64,000 nt of DNA from Stigmatella erecta (GCF_900111745.1 NZ_FOIJ01000001.1:1178001-1242000); one strand, 5' to 3'. Positions 26,901-36,389 are shown, counted from the stretch's first letter. The notes: generated from the sequence alone by a model not told the origin. Numbers and translations are program-made.

Positions 26901-28297
26901 GGGCCTCTTTCCTGTCCCGCGGTGCCACCGACGGCCTCGGCCACCAGGACCAAGTCGTCCTCCGCAAGACAACGGACGTCGAGGAGCACCTCGCCGTCCG
27001 CAATCCTTCCAATAACCGGCACCTGGGCACCACGCAGGGCCTCCAGGAATCCCTCCGGTTCCTGGACCGGGAGGATGCAGGCGAAGGACGGCAGCCGCGC
27101 CAACGGCATCGCCCCGCCTCCCACTTGCCCTGACACCGCGCCCACCCGCACCCGCACGCCCCGCGCCGCCAGCAGCTCCCGGAGCCGCTCGGCCCGCGCC
27201 TGCAGTACCTCGGACGGTTGGGCGAGCAGCCGCCAGGTGGGCACGGCCTCCGGCCGGCCATCCCGGTACAGCTCCAGGGTGGCCTCCAGCGCCGCCACCG
27301 TCATCTTGTCCACCCTCAGCGCCCGGGTGAGGGGGTGTGTCTTGATGCGGGACAGCAGGGCCTTGCGTCCCACGATGATGCCCGCCTGGGGGCCTCCCAG
27401 GAGCTTGTCGCCCGAGAAGGCCACCACCTCCACCCCCGCCGCCACGGAGTGGCGCACGGAGGGCTCGGCGGTGAGCCCCTCCCCGCTCAGCGGCACCAGC
27501 AGCCCCGAGCCGAGATCCTGGAACACCGGCACCCCATGCGCCTGCCCGAGCGTGGCCAACTCCCCCACCGCCACCTCCTCGGTGAAGCCCACCATCTCGA
27601 AGTTGGAGCGGTGCACCTTCACCAGCAGGCCCGTGTCCGGCGTGAGGGCCGACGCGTAGTCCGAGCGGCGCGTGCGGTTGGTGGTGCCCACCTCCACCAG
27701 CCGCGCCCCGGACTGGCGCATGACGTCCGGCACCCGGAAGCCGCCGCCAATCTCCACCAGCTCCCCGCGCGAGACGATGCACTCCTTGCCCGCCGCCAGC
27801 GCCGCCAGCACCAGCAGCGCCGCGCCCGCGCCGTTGTTCACGACGAGGACGTCCTCCGCGCCGGTCAGCTCCCGGAGCAGCTCCACCACCGGCGCGTAGC
27901 GGCTGCCGCGCTCGCCCTCCTCCAAGTCATACTCGAGGTTGGAGTAGCCCCGGGCCACCTCCGCCACGCGCGCCACCGCCTCGGCGGCCAGCGGCGCACG
28001 GCCCAGGTTGGTGTGCAGCACCACGCCCGTGGCGTTGAGTACCGGACGCAAGCGCGGGGTGAGCAGGCTGCGCAGGGCGCCCTCCACGTCCGCGTCCTCG
28101 AAGGGCTTTGCCTCTCCGCGCAGCAGCCGCCCGCGCACCCGCTCCACCGCCAGCCGCAGCGCGGCCACGGCGCGGGCCCGGGGGAGTGCCGCCAGCCGGG
28201 GCTCCAGCGAAGGGCGGCGCAGGAGCTGCTCGATGGACGGAAGCGAGCGCAGGAGCGCGTTCTTCCCGCTCTCCCCTCTCTTAGAAGGTGCGCCCAT
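26897..28297 (-). CDS. selA: L-seryl-tRNA(Sec) selenium transferase
   Basis: 466 aa, the usual SelA length. An N-terminal domain (SLPSIEQLL) precedes the PLP-dependent transferase: LNATGVVLHTNLGRAPL, YSNLEYDLEEGERGSR, and SGDKLLGGPQAGII with the PLP lysine. SelA converts Ser-tRNA(Sec) to Sec-tRNA(Sec) using selenophosphate. No selB, selC, selD or UGA-interrupted frame was noticed in this window. A TAGACT box 6 bases before the ATG suggests a near-leaderless transcript. The last four bases overlap the HNH gene. Confidence 0.9.
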   Translation of the reverse strand: MGAPSKRGESGKNALLRSLPSIEQLLRRPSLEPRLAALPRARAVAALRLAVERVRGRLLRGEAKPFEDADVEGALRSLLTPRLRPVLNATGVVLHTNLGRAPLAAEAVARVAEVARGYSNLEYDLEEGERGSRYAPVVELLRELTGAEDVLVVNNGAGAALLVLAALAAGKECIVSRGELVEIGGGFRVPDVMRQSGARLVEVGTTNRTRRSDYASALTPDTGLLVKVHRSNFEMVGFTEEVAVGELATLGQAHGVPVFQDLGSGLLVPLSGEGLTAEPSVRHSVAAGVEVVAFSGDKLLGGPQAGIIVGRKALLSRIKTHPLTRALRVDKMTVAALEATLELYRDGRPEAVPTWRLLAQPSEVLQARAERLRELLAARGVRVRVGAVSGQVGGGAMPLARLPSFACILPVQEPEGFLEALRGAQVPVIGRIADGEVLLDVRCLAEDDLVLVAEAVGGTAGQERGP

Positions 28298-28303
28298 GGC
28301 CTG

Positions 28304-28309
28304 AGTCTA
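28304..28309 (-). promoter_or_regulatory. Candidate -10 box (TAGACT) for selA
   Basis: On the minus strand TAGACT lies 6 bases before the selA ATG, so transcription would begin at or next to the start codon. No clear -35 match was found. Confidence 0.4.
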
Positions 28310-28348
28310 GGGGACCCAGGCCCCGGGCGCCAGCGAGCCCCCCTCCGG

Positions 28349-30730
28349 TCAGAGCCCCGCGGTCTTCACCACGGGCACCTTCGCGGGGCGCCCGTAGAGC
28401 AACTGGTAAGTGTTGTACGAACGCAGCACGCGCTTGATGTAGCCGCGCGTCTCGGCGATGGGCACCTCCTCCACCCACGCGTCCAGCGGCATCCCCGGGC
28501 GCTCGGAGCGCCAGCGGTTCACCGCCCCCGAGCCCGCGTTGTAGCTGCCCACCGCGAAGGGCGTGTGCCCGTCGAACTTCTTGATCAGCTCGCCCAGGTA
28601 GTGCGCGCCCAGGCGGATGTTGAGGTCCGGCTCCAGCAGGGCCTCCACCCGGAAGTTCTTGATCTTCAGCTGCTGGGCCACGCCCTTGGCCGTGTACGGC
28701 ATGAGCTGCGTGAGCCCCAGCGCCCCCGCCCACGAGAGCGCCTTGGGATCCAACGCGCTCTCCTCGCGCATCAGCGCCTGCAGCAGGTCCGGCTCCACCC
28801 CCGCCGTCCGGGTGTGCTTTTCGATCAGCTCCCGGAACGCATTGGGGTAGGCGATCTCCCACACGGACCGCGTCTGTGGGGTAATCCGCCCGCCCAGGTC
28901 CCGGCGCAGGGCCACGCGGGCCACGGCGTGGGCGGAGCGCTCGTCCCCGCCCAGGGACAGCAGGTGAACGATGAGGCGCACGGATTCAGGGGGAAGCCCG
29001 GTGCGGTTGACCGCGAGCAGCTCGGAGGACACCGCCTCCGGGAAGCCCAGGCGCATCATCTCCACGCCGGCCAGGAAGTGGGGATCCTTCTGCATGGTGC
29101 CCGCGTGCAGGGGCCAGGGGCTGGCGGTCTCCGGGGCGAAGACGAGCTGTGGGGCGATGCGCTCCAGGCGCTCCTTGTCCACCTCGCCGAGCTGCGTGCG
29201 CGCCATCAGCCCGTAGTAGGTGGCCGGGTGCTCCACGGCCAGCTTCTCGAAGAGGGCCACCGCGCCGGGCATGTCCCCGCGCTCCTGCAGCGTGCGCGCC
29301 CGCCAGTACTGGGCCCGCTCCACGTCATAGGACTCGTCCGCGTCCGCGAAGCGCTGCTCGATGCGCGACAGCAGCTCCAGCCCTCCGTCCGGGGCCTTCC
29401 GGGTGCGGGCGATCCAGAACGCCTTGAAGAGCGCCTCGCCCAGGAAGTCACCCTTCGGGTAGTTGCGCTCCAGCTCCTCCAGCCGCGCGAGCGCCGGATC
29501 CAACTGGCCCGTCTTCACGTACAGGTCGGCCGCGTAGAAGAGCGCGTCGTCCGCGAAGGAGTGGCCGGGGAACTCGCGGGCCAGGCGCTCGTACGTCTCG
29601 GTGCCGCGCTTGAGCTCCACGATGGAGCGCGAGGAGCCGAGCACGTACAGCGCCCGGGGCAGCAGATCCGCGTCCTGGCACTTCTCCACCACGGGCACGA
29701 GCGTGGCGATGGCGCGCGTGTGCTGGCGCTCCTTGCGCATGCCCTTGCCGAAGGCGAAGTGCGCCCGGCACGCCAGCGGCTCCGGCAGCTTCAGCGCGGG
29801 CAGGAGCGGCTCGAGCGCGGTGAGCCCCTGCTTGTTGCGGTGCAGCTCGATGAGCTGCTCGGCGCGCGCCACCTGGGCCTCCAGGGGCGGCTTGAGCCCC
29901 TTGAGCCGGCGCTCGGCCTGCTTGGCCATCGCCGACAGGGGGTAGCGGGCCCACAGCTTCCAGAGCGCCTCGCGCTCGCGCTCGCGGTCCTTCTTCTCCA
30001 GGGCGATGTCGGCGGTGGCCAGGAGCGCCTCGGCGCCCACGCTGCGGCCAAAGGACACCGCGGGCCGGGCCGTCAACGGCGCGAGCGCCGCCATGGCCCC
30101 GTCATGGTCCTTCTTCTTGCGCAGCACGCGCGCCATGCCCAGCCGGGCGTCCACGTACAGCTTCGAGTCCTCCGGTACCTGGCCCAGCAGCGCCGCCGAC
30201 TCCTCGAAGCGCCCCAGCTGCTCGAGCGCCATGCCGGCATGCGTGAGGCACCGGTCGCGCAGCGCGGGGTAGTCCTCCGCCAGGGCCGTCATCTCCTCGG
30301 CCGCGCGCGCATCGTCCCCGGCCCGCACGGCGCTCAGCGCCCGCAGGTACCGCACGGGCGGCGCGTTGCCCTCCAGGTGCAGCAGGGCCCGGGCGCGGAC
30401 ATAGAGGCCGCGGTCGAACGCCTCCTTGGCCTCCTTGAGCCGCCCCTCGGCGAAGTACGGCGACAGATCGTTCAGCCCGTACGCCCGGCCCTTGTCCACC
30501 CGGACCTTGGCGGGCTCGACCCACGGCAAGGGGAAGGCGGGGTTGAATACCTCCACATACCCCTCGGGCAGCGGCGTCTTCTCGGCGTCCGGCGGCGGCC
30601 CCAGCAAGGCCTCCGAGGGAGCACCCTCGGTGCGTGGCTGCGGGGCGTTGGTGGGCTCGGAGGCCACGGGCTGTGCGGCCGCGAGCGACACGAAGGAAGC
30701 AAGAGCGAGGAGGAAGAGGACGGATTTCAT
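28349..30730 (-). CDS. Soluble lytic murein transglycosylase with TPR-like superhelix
   Basis: 793 aa. Signal peptide at residues 1-19 (LLALASFVSLAAAQ), so periplasmic. Residues about 90-560 are TPR-like helical repeats comparable to the ring of Slt70. The C-terminal SLT domain has the catalytic Glu in LMREESALDP (about residue 657), then GALGLTQLMP, DLNIRLGAHYL and SYNAGSGAVNRW. It should cleave the MurNAc-GlcNAc bond to make 1,6-anhydro ends during peptidoglycan turnover. The start is the ATG giving the signal peptide. It is divergent from the histidine kinase at 30839 with 108 bases between. Confidence 0.9.
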   Translation of the reverse strand: MKSVLFLLALASFVSLAAAQPVASEPTNAPQPRTEGAPSEALLGPPPDAEKTPLPEGYVEVFNPAFPLPWVEPAKVRVDKGRAYGLNDLSPYFAEGRLKEAKEAFDRGLYVRARALLHLEGNAPPVRYLRALSAVRAGDDARAAEEMTALAEDYPALRDRCLTHAGMALEQLGRFEESAALLGQVPEDSKLYVDARLGMARVLRKKKDHDGAMAALAPLTARPAVSFGRSVGAEALLATADIALEKKDREREREALWKLWARYPLSAMAKQAERRLKGLKPPLEAQVARAEQLIELHRNKQGLTALEPLLPALKLPEPLACRAHFAFGKGMRKERQHTRAIATLVPVVEKCQDADLLPRALYVLGSSRSIVELKRGTETYERLAREFPGHSFADDALFYAADLYVKTGQLDPALARLEELERNYPKGDFLGEALFKAFWIARTRKAPDGGLELLSRIEQRFADADESYDVERAQYWRARTLQERGDMPGAVALFEKLAVEHPATYYGLMARTQLGEVDKERLERIAPQLVFAPETASPWPLHAGTMQKDPHFLAGVEMMRLGFPEAVSSELLAVNRTGLPPESVRLIVHLLSLGGDERSAHAVARVALRRDLGGRITPQTRSVWEIAYPNAFRELIEKHTRTAGVEPDLLQALMREESALDPKALSWAGALGLTQLMPYTAKGVAQQLKIKNFRVEALLEPDLNIRLGAHYLGELIKKFDGHTPFAVGSYNAGSGAVNRWRSERPGMPLDAWVEEVPIAETRGYIKRVLRSYNTYQLLYGRPAKVPVVKTAGL

Positions 30731-30820
30731 GCGGGGGGGCCCAAGGCCCTGTGGGATGCGCTCGGGCACGCCCGAGGACAACGGAGAGCAGTCGAAAAAT
30801 TTCCGGAGGCGGACACAGGT

Positions 30821-30826
30821 TAGACT
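30821..30826 (+). promoter_or_regulatory. Candidate -10 box (TAGACT) for the membrane histidine kinase
   Basis: TAGACT lies 12 bases before the ATG at 30839, leaving a leader of only a few bases if used. No convincing -35 hexamer at 17 bases upstream. Confidence 0.4.
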
Positions 30827-30838
30827 GTTCGCCCACCC

Positions 30839-33085
30839 ATGGATATCCCCACCCAGAACGCGCTGTTCGCCTCGGTTGTCGGCCTGGCGCTGGCACTGGC
30901 CATGCTCCTGCGGTCGGGCCGATCCCCGGCGATGACGCTGTACTCGCTCTTCGCCCTGAACGTGGCGGGGTACTACCTCGCCTCCTTCGTCCACAGCATC
31001 GTCCCGGCCGCAGACTATCCGTGGATTGCCCGCATCTCGCTGGGCGCCGTCCTCCTGCTGCTGGCGCTGGTGCCGGGCGCGGCCGTGGGGTTCTTCCTGG
31101 AATTCCTGAGCGTCGGCAAGGGCACCCATGTGGCCGCCCGCCGGCTTGCCCTGCTGTCGGCGGTGCTGGGGCTGGCGGTGGCGGTGACGCCGCTGGCGGA
31201 GCGCTCGTGGGCCCAGTTCGGCCTGAGCGTGTGGGTGCTGGGGGTCCTGCTCATCTCGGTGAGCTTGTTGTTTCTACGGGTCCGCACCCAGCAGTCGCGC
31301 ATCGAGCGGCTGCGGCTGACGTACCTGGCCATCGGCGCCGGGGTCTGCATCCTCCTGTCCCTGGTGGACCTGGTCAGCAGCCACTACGGGCTTCCCCTGC
31401 CCTCGCTGGGGGCGGTCTTCACCACGTTCTACCTGGTCTTCCTGTACCAGACGCTCCGCAAGCTGCGGCTGATGGACCTGAACGAGCTGCTGGGCAAGCT
31501 CGCCGCGCAGGCGGTGCTGGCGCTGCTGCTCGCGGCCGTGTTCTCGGTGCTCACCTCGTGGGTGAAGGAGAACACCCTCCAGCTGCTCTTCAACACGGTG
31601 GTGGCGACCTTCATCATCATCATCCTGCTGGAGCCCCTGGGAGCCAAGGTCGACGCGCAGATGGTGCGCATCCTCTTCCGCGAGCGCTTCGAGCTGCTCG
31701 GGGCCCTGGGCGCGCTCCAGGCGCGCATGGCCACCGTCATCGACATTGGCGAGGTGACGCGGATGACGCTGGACACCCTCCACGAGACGGGCCGCGTCAC
31801 TCACGTCTCCATCTACCTGCTGGCGGAGGACAAGCCCGGCTACCGGCTGCTGGACTCCCGGGGGCCCCCGCCGGAGGGGTTCCTGGACACGGCCGCGGCG
31901 CGCGGCCTGCTCTTGATAGTGGCCTCCGGACAGAAGGCAGTGCTGCTGGAGAACCTGGACAGCCGGATGAAGGCGCTCCGGGCCCAGCTCACCGAGGGCA
32001 AGCGCTTCCGCGACGAGCTCAAGCGGCTCAACGACACCCGGGGCGCGCTGGTGAAGATGCTGGCGGGCATCACCGTGCCCCTGATGGGCAATGACCGCGT
32101 CATCGGCTTTCTGAACCTGTGGGACGAGCGCGTGCCGGAGGCGTACGCGTCCGACGAGATCGCTCTCATCCTCAAGGTCGCCGAGCGCCTGGCCACCGTG
32201 CTGGAGAACTCGAAGCTGTACGAGAAGATCCGCGAGCGCGACCGCCTGGCGGCCCTGGGCGAGATGGCGGCGGGCCTGGCGCATGAAATCCGCAACCCGC
32301 TGGGCGCCATCAAGGGCGCCGCGCAGTGCCTGGACCCCCGGCGGCTGCCGGGCGAGGACGGGGAGTTCCTGGGCGTCATCGTCGAGGAGGTCAACCGGCT
32401 CAACGGCGTCGTCACCGCGTTTCTCGACTACGCGCGCCCGCTCAAGCAGAACTTCGGGCCCACGGACCTCAACGAGGTGGTGACGCGCACCATGCGCCTC
32501 ATCCAGAACGACGTGCCCAAGGAGATGAACCTCGCGGTGGAGCTGGACCTGACCGTGCCCAAGGTGGACGCGGACGCCGAGCAGCTCAAGCAGGTGCTCA
32601 TCAACCTGGTGCAGAACGCCGTGCAGGCCATCGGCACCGCCGGGGGGCGCATCACCGTGCGCACCCTGAAGCCGGACCGCTTCGGCGCGTTCCGCAGCAA
32701 CGTGGCCGAGTCCGTCGAGGTGCACGTGTTCGACACCGGACCGGGCATCCCCGTGGATCAGCAGCAGCACATCTTCGTGCCCTTCTTCACCACCAAGCAG
32801 AAGGGCACGGGGCTGGGGCTGGCCATCTGCCAGCGCATTGTCAAGAATCACGGCGGCAGCATCTCGGTGCAGAGCAAGCCCGGCGAGGGGTGTACCTTCA
32901 TCGTCCGGTTTCCCGCGCTTCCGTCCGAACAGCCGCCCGCGGAGGCGGCTCCTGCTCCGGAGTGGACACCCATGCTGCCCCCCGCATCCTCCCAGAGTCT
33001 GTCCCAGGAGACACTCCGGGAGGGCCCCCTTCCCCTACCCGCCGAGACCCAGTCAAAACGGGAAAAGAAGAGCAAGTCCCTGTAA
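30839..33085 (+). CDS. Membrane-bound sensor histidine kinase with GAF domain
   Basis: 748 aa. Residues 1-245 contain about eight hydrophobic segments (7TMR-like sensor region). A GAF-like domain follows (about 270-455), then HisKA with LGEMAAGLAHEIRNPLGAI (phospho-acceptor His482), the N box NLVQNAVQAIG and HATPase GTGLGLAICQRIV. The tail is Pro/Ser-rich with a basic end. The core resembles NtrB-type kinases. It has no receiver domain, so a separate response regulator is needed; the CheB-like gene starts 68 bases downstream on the same strand and carries a receiver, making it a candidate partner. Confidence 0.87.
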   Translation: MDIPTQNALFASVVGLALALAMLLRSGRSPAMTLYSLFALNVAGYYLASFVHSIVPAADYPWIARISLGAVLLLLALVPGAAVGFFLEFLSVGKGTHVAARRLALLSAVLGLAVAVTPLAERSWAQFGLSVWVLGVLLISVSLLFLRVRTQQSRIERLRLTYLAIGAGVCILLSLVDLVSSHYGLPLPSLGAVFTTFYLVFLYQTLRKLRLMDLNELLGKLAAQAVLALLLAAVFSVLTSWVKENTLQLLFNTVVATFIIIILLEPLGAKVDAQMVRILFRERFELLGALGALQARMATVIDIGEVTRMTLDTLHETGRVTHVSIYLLAEDKPGYRLLDSRGPPPEGFLDTAAARGLLLIVASGQKAVLLENLDSRMKALRAQLTEGKRFRDELKRLNDTRGALVKMLAGITVPLMGNDRVIGFLNLWDERVPEAYASDEIALILKVAERLATVLENSKLYEKIRERDRLAALGEMAAGLAHEIRNPLGAIKGAAQCLDPRRLPGEDGEFLGVIVEEVNRLNGVVTAFLDYARPLKQNFGPTDLNEVVTRTMRLIQNDVPKEMNLAVELDLTVPKVDADAEQLKQVLINLVQNAVQAIGTAGGRITVRTLKPDRFGAFRSNVAESVEVHVFDTGPGIPVDQQQHIFVPFFTTKQKGTGLGLAICQRIVKNHGGSISVQSKPGEGCTFIVRFPALPSEQPPAEAAPAPEWTPMLPPASSQSLSQETLREGPLPLPAETQSKREKKSKSL

Positions 33086-33153
33086 TGGACCTCGGAGCCA
33101 TAGGCGCGCACCGCAGGGTGGAGTAGAAAAGGCACCAAGCCTGGAGATCCTTC

Positions 33154-34191
33154 ATGAGCAAGCCCATTCAAGTCCTCCTCACCGATGATTCGCCCACGAT
33201 GCTCCAGGTGCTCACGCGGCTGCTGTCCGCGCAGCCGGACGTGAGCGTGGTGGGCACGGCCCGAGACGGCGAGGAGGCCGTGGCCCTCTCGCGCTCGCTG
33301 AAGCCGGACGTCATCACCCTGGACGTGCAGATGCCGGGCATGGACGGCCTGGGCGCCACCGAGCGCATCATGTCCGAGTCGCCCTGCCGCATCCTCATGG
33401 TGTCGGGCGCGCCGGACACGGACCTGTCCTTCCGGGCGCTCCAGGCCGGCGCCCTGGAAGTGATTGCCAAGCCGCAGGGCGCCCCGGAGGACGTGGCGCG
33501 CTTCGGCGTCCGGCTGCTGTCGGCCATCCGGCTGCTGGCCGAGGTACCGCTGGTGACCCAGCGCCACGAGGGCCGCGCCACCGCGCCGGCGCTGCCGCCG
33601 GGCTCGCGCGTGGCGGGCTTCGGCCTGACGGCGTCCATCGGCGGGCCCACGGCGCTGGCCTCGCTCCTGTGGCTGCTGCCGCGCAGCCTGCCCTTCCCGC
33701 TGTTCATCGCCCAGCACATCACCCCGGGCTTCACCGTGGGCCTGCACCGGTGGCTCTCCTCGCTGTCGCCGCTGCCGGTGGAGATCGCCCGCGCCACGGA
33801 GCAACCCCGGGCGGGCACCGTGTACCTGCCGCCGGATGGGCACCACCTGCGCGTGGGGCCCCAGGGCGAACTCGTGGTGGAGCGCGCCTCGGGCAGCACG
33901 TTCCCCTCGGGCGACTTGCTGCTCGCCTCGATGGCGCGCGCTTATGGCGTGCACTCGGCGGGCGCGGTGCTCAGCGGCATGGGTGAGGAGGGCGCGGTAG
34001 GGCTGATGGCCATCCGGCGCGCGGGCGGTCTCACCTTCGCCCAGGAGCCGGAGACGTGTCTCGTGGCGGGAATGCCGGAGGCGGCACTCCGCAACAAGGC
34101 CACCGAGCAGATCGTCTCGCCCGAGACGCTGGCCACGGTGCTGCGGTCGCTGGAAGGCGTGCAGCTCGTGCCGAGCACGCCGGGCATGTAG
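33154..34191 (+). CDS. CheB-like protein: receiver plus methylesterase domain with altered catalytic acid
   Basis: 345 aa. The receiver domain (1-125) shows TDDS, LDVQMPGMDG with the phospho-Asp, and a conserved KPQG lysine. The methylesterase domain follows: Ser161 (TASIGGP) and His188 (IAQHITPGF) match the CheB triad, but the position normally filled by Asp in GMGxDG is Glu279 (GMGEEGA). CheB removes methyl esters from chemoreceptors. No CheA, CheW, CheR or MCP gene is adjacent, so it may serve a dispersed chemosensory pathway or a different partner. A GGAG ribosome site precedes the ATG. Confidence 0.82.
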   Translation: MSKPIQVLLTDDSPTMLQVLTRLLSAQPDVSVVGTARDGEEAVALSRSLKPDVITLDVQMPGMDGLGATERIMSESPCRILMVSGAPDTDLSFRALQAGALEVIAKPQGAPEDVARFGVRLLSAIRLLAEVPLVTQRHEGRATAPALPPGSRVAGFGLTASIGGPTALASLLWLLPRSLPFPLFIAQHITPGFTVGLHRWLSSLSPLPVEIARATEQPRAGTVYLPPDGHHLRVGPQGELVVERASGSTFPSGDLLLASMARAYGVHSAGAVLSGMGEEGAVGLMAIRRAGGLTFAQEPETCLVAGMPEAALRNKATEQIVSPETLATVLRSLEGVQLVPSTPGM

Positions 34192-34202
34192 CCCCGAACG
34201 GT

Positions 34203-35648
34203 TCAGGAGCCCGAACCACATGCCTTGGGAGGAACGATCTCCGACGCCATCGTTCCCCCCACCACCAACACCTTGTCCCCTGGCAGAAGCGTGGCCGAAT
34301 GGTGGCCACGCGGCGTGCTCAGGCTCCTGAGGGCCGTCCAGGCATCGGTTGCCAGATCGTAGACCTCTGCCTTCGCCAAAGAAGTGCCTCCGCCAAAGCC
34401 TCCCACCACCATCACCTTTCCAGAGCGCAGGAGCGTCGCGGTGTGATGGCTGACGCGCCCTGTTATCAAAGGCTTGGCCATGCCCCATGCACCCGCCACG
34501 GGGTCGTAGATCTCGGCGCCCTGAGGATCATTGTGCCCGCCGATGACCAGGACCTCTCCGGAGGGCAACCCCACGGCCGCGTGGAGCCACCGATCGAAAA
34601 GCATGGGCTCCGCTTGGGTCCATGCCGCTGTCTTGGGGTCGTACACCTCCACGGATGAAAGCGAAGTCCCGCTGGTACGCCCGCCCGCGACCATCACCTT
34701 GCCCGACGCCATCACCACGGCCGTGTGTTCGGAGCGTGGGGTGTGCATGCTTCGCGTGAGCGTCCACGCGTTCGTCGCGGGATCGTAGAGCTCCGCCGAA
34801 GCCAGCCACATCCCCGCTTCTTCCCCTCCCACGACCAAGACCTTGCCCGAGGGAAGAAGCACGGCGGCATGCCCAGAGCGCGGCGTATGCAGGCTCCCTG
34901 CTTTCGACCAGGTCCTCTTCGCGGGATGATAAATCTCGGCCGAAGAAAGCCATTCCTTGCCATCGCGGCCACCCGCCACCAGCACCTTGCCTGAAGAAAG
35001 CATCGTGGCGGTATGGTGGATTCTAGGTGAGGCCATGGCTCTCACCGGCCCCCACTTTCTCAGCGAAGGTTCGTAGAGCTGGGCATCCGTGGTGGCACTG
35101 CTCTTGGGTGTAGAGCCTCCACACACCAAGAGCTGATTGGACCGCAAGGCCACCGACGTGTGTCCAGCACGAGGCAGGGTAAGGGGTGTCACCGGACTCC
35201 AGGTTCCTGTGCGCAGCTCAAGCACCTCCGCCTTCGCGAGCTGGACACCCGCCCAGGCATTGTCTTGAGAGACGCTCTTTTCGAGTGCGCTGCGGACGGC
35301 GGTGAAACATTCCTCGATTTTGGGGGCAACCTTGATGGGAAGCGTCCCGCTCTTCCGCGAGAACAGCATCGCCAGGGACAGGCCTTCTCTGAAGGATACG
35401 GAAGCTTCCTCGGGCCGGTTCAACTCCGCCAGCAGCGCTCCTTCATACAGAAAAAGCCTGATGTTCTCGTCGACGGACCGCGAAAGGCGCCGGGTGCGCT
35501 GGATCTGCTCCAGCGCCTTTTCATACTCAAGCTTTTCATAAAGCCCGTGGACGAGGCCAATCTTCCCCTCTACCTCCGCGCTGCCTGCCTCCGCCCCCAT
35601 TGAGAAGAGCACGCAAGCGACACAGCCCCACAACGCCTTCCGTGTCAT
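34203..35648 (-). CDS. Exported Kelch-repeat protein
   Basis: 481 aa. Signal peptide MTRKALWGCVACVLFSMGAEA. Residues about 25-125 are helical (TPR-like: YEKLEYEKALEQI, EGALLAELNRPEEA). From about 150 to the end there are six or seven Kelch motifs, each with a paired Gly (VLVAGGRDG, VLVVGGEEA, VMVAGGRTS, VLVIGGHND, VMVVGGFGG, VLVVGG) and a Y-P-W pattern, enough for one beta-propeller. Location periplasm or cell surface; likely binding rather than catalysis. Base composition is visibly less GC-rich than the flanking kinase genes. Confidence 0.8.
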   Translation of the reverse strand: MTRKALWGCVACVLFSMGAEAGSAEVEGKIGLVHGLYEKLEYEKALEQIQRTRRLSRSVDENIRLFLYEGALLAELNRPEEASVSFREGLSLAMLFSRKSGTLPIKVAPKIEECFTAVRSALEKSVSQDNAWAGVQLAKAEVLELRTGTWSPVTPLTLPRAGHTSVALRSNQLLVCGGSTPKSSATTDAQLYEPSLRKWGPVRAMASPRIHHTATMLSSGKVLVAGGRDGKEWLSSAEIYHPAKRTWSKAGSLHTPRSGHAAVLLPSGKVLVVGGEEAGMWLASAELYDPATNAWTLTRSMHTPRSEHTAVVMASGKVMVAGGRTSGTSLSSVEVYDPKTAAWTQAEPMLFDRWLHAAVGLPSGEVLVIGGHNDPQGAEIYDPVAGAWGMAKPLITGRVSHHTATLLRSGKVMVVGGFGGGTSLAKAEVYDLATDAWTALRSLSTPRGHHSATLLPGDKVLVVGGTMASEIVPPKACGSGS

Positions 35649-35724
35649 CCCAACTCCCCAATTCCCATCATAGTGCGCAACTCAAGCGTCACCGGTACGA
35701 GTGCTCCGTGAGGACGGGAGCGGC

Positions 35725-35730
35725 TATACT
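35725..35730 (+). promoter_or_regulatory. Candidate -10 box (TATACT) for the zinc-ribbon gene
   Basis: TATACT lies 11 bases upstream of the ATG at 35742, predicting a leader of about 5 bases. No clear -35. Confidence 0.45.
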
Positions 35731-35741
35731 CCAGAGCCGCC

Positions 35742-36389
35742 ATGAGTTCTTGCCCCTTCTGCTACGGGACGCTGCTGCCGACCTTCACCCACGGACTTCC
35801 GCGGGAGAAGTGCGGCCGGTGCGCCGCGCTCTGGTTCGAGGGCGAAGGGCTGGAGACGGTGATGGGCGCCCCCGCCACGCGCGCGCTCCTGGCGAAGGCC
35901 CAGGGCAAGCATGGAGAGTGCAAGGATTGCGACACTCCCTTGACGGCCCAGGAGCCCCGGTGCCCGGAGTGTGGCCGGGACGCGCCGAGCTGTCCCAAGT
36001 GCGGCATCGCCCCGCTGTCGGTGACGCACATCCGGGGCGTGGAGGTGGATGTCTGCGTCCGCTGCCACGGCATGGCGCTGGACACCGGTGAGCTGGAGCA
36101 ACTGCTGGAGCGGGCGGGAGACGAGCCTGCCCCCGTGCCCCCTGCCCCGGCCGCCCCGGCCCGGAAGAAGGACACGCTGCGCTGTGCCTCCTGCCAGCGG
36201 GCCCTCCGGGCCGAACACGCCTTCACCTCGGGCGGCAAGCTCTACTGCGGAAGCTGTGCGCCAGAGGAGGCCTCGCCCTACGACGCCGAACGGGCGTCCC
36301 ACGCATCTCCGGACGGCGACCGCCCCACCGCCTCAACGGATCCGGTCTCACGCGCACTGGGCTGGCTCTTCTCGCATATCAACGGCTGA
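35742..36389 (+). CDS. Multi-zinc-ribbon protein
   Basis: 215 aa. Four or five CxxC pairs: CPFC with CGRC (TFIIB-type zinc ribbon with ALWFEG), CKDC with CPEC, CPKC with CVRC (a second ribbon ending in DTGELEQLL), and CASC with CGSC. A Pro/Ala linker separates the third and fourth. The zf-TFIIB-like repeats suggest nucleic-acid or protein contact, but there is no enzymatic motif. Cytoplasmic. It converges with the DUF2721 gene, 18 bases apart. Confidence 0.7.
   Translation: MSSCPFCYGTLLPTFTHGLPREKCGRCAALWFEGEGLETVMGAPATRALLAKAQGKHGECKDCDTPLTAQEPRCPECGRDAPSCPKCGIAPLSVTHIRGVEVDVCVRCHGMALDTGELEQLLERAGDEPAPVPPAPAAPARKKDTLRCASCQRALRAEHAFTSGGKLYCGSCAPEEASPYDAERASHASPDGDRPTASTDPVSRALGWLFSHING

Noticed and set aside
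27218-30823. 1201-codon plus-strand frame opposite selA and the transglycosylase
   Set aside because: Antisense artefact; the protein is His/Arg/Leu/Gly-rich without motifs, while the opposite strand encodes clear families.
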